From contig CAYNLG010000136.1 of assembly GCA_964397995.1 (NCBI GenBank), positions 1 to 5,201 of the forward strand: 5,201 bases of DNA, given 5' to 3'. The DNA is from CAYNLG01 sp964397995 (lineage in GTDB: Bacteria > Planctomycetota > Phycisphaerae > FEN-1346). Positions within the stretch are counted from its first letter, which is position 1, and each line of letters begins with the position of its first letter. Shown piece by piece: positions 5,061-5,201 of the stretch. The notes under the pieces are model-generated. The model saw only the letters and a list, made by a program, of their open reading frames with translations, was not told the origin of the DNA and did no database searches. A program made the translations under genes and the position numbers.

Positions 5061-5201
5061 GGCCTTTGAGCCCGACTACCGCCACGTCCGGGACGTGATG
5101 CGCAACGTGCGGCCGGGGCGGTTGCCGCTTTACGAGCACATCGTCAGCCCCGGCGTCATGGAGGCGATTCTTGGCGCCCGCTTCGCCGACCGGCTGGAGG
5201 G
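5053..5201 (+). CDS. Uroporphyrinogen decarboxylase-family protein, N-terminal part
   Basis: ATG 5053 has a strong GAAGGAG (5041-5047) 5 nt upstream, which sets the start. The first 49 residues, MAEAFEPDYRHVRDVMRN then GRLPLYEHIVSPGVMEAILG, match the opening of a branch of UroD-like proteins common in anaerobes and in PVC-group bacteria ('RLPLYEH(I/N)(I/V)S ... ILG..FA'). These are (beta/alpha)8-barrel proteins. True HemE decarboxylates uroporphyrinogen III in heme synthesis, while many paralogues belong to corrinoid methyltransferase systems. The N-terminus here is unlike HemE, so a methyltransferase-type or unknown role is more likely. The catalytic part lies beyond the window. The start overlaps the end of the broken Fpg-like frame, suggesting co-transcription with it. 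Confidence 0.75.
   Translation, partial: MAEAFEPDYRHVRDVMRNVRPGRLPLYEHIVSPGVMEAILGARFADRLE

Overview
High-GC bacterial DNA. The gene style (secreted alpha/beta hydrolase, uroporphyrinogen-decarboxylase-like protein, integrase-tail ORF) suggests a planctomycete or a relative in the PVC group. This is an impression from family recall, not a proven placement.

Layout. The left half (1-2890) is read on the minus strand and looks like the end of an integrated element. Running leftwards it holds an 88-codon ORF of integrase-tail type, three tightly coupled genes of unknown function (2559-808, joined by a 4-nt gap and an ATGA overlap; the middle one has an N-terminal Cys3His zinc-binding motif), a 240-bp gap, and a further gene of unknown function that runs off the left edge.

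The boundary (about 2831-3078). At 2866-2889 lies what reads as the last 24 nt of a tRNA gene (T-loop, 3' acceptor strand, CCA). It is followed directly by a near-perfect 38-nt terminator hairpin. The 5' part of the tRNA is absent, as expected for the displaced 3' end left when an element integrates into a tRNA gene. Ten bases inside the element is a 10-6-10 inverted repeat with the layout of a tyrosine-recombinase core site. Outside, a 125-bp spacer with nested inverted repeats is bracketed by two copies of the terminator hairpin and tail.

The right half (3079-5201) is read on the plus strand and looks chromosomal. A sigma70-like promoter precedes a secreted two-domain alpha/beta hydrolase with a visible Ser-Asp-His triad. 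Next is a gene for an Fpg/Nei-like DNA-glycosylase homologue that has lost its middle: the N-terminal domain is intact, the helix-two-turn-helix region is missing, and the C-terminal zinc finger survives in another frame. Last is the start of a uroporphyrinogen-decarboxylase-family gene. No terminator was seen between these three, so they may share a transcript, though no common pathway is evident.

Most notable: the tRNA/att boundary, the coupled three-gene module of unknown function, and the Fpg-like gene with an internal deletion.
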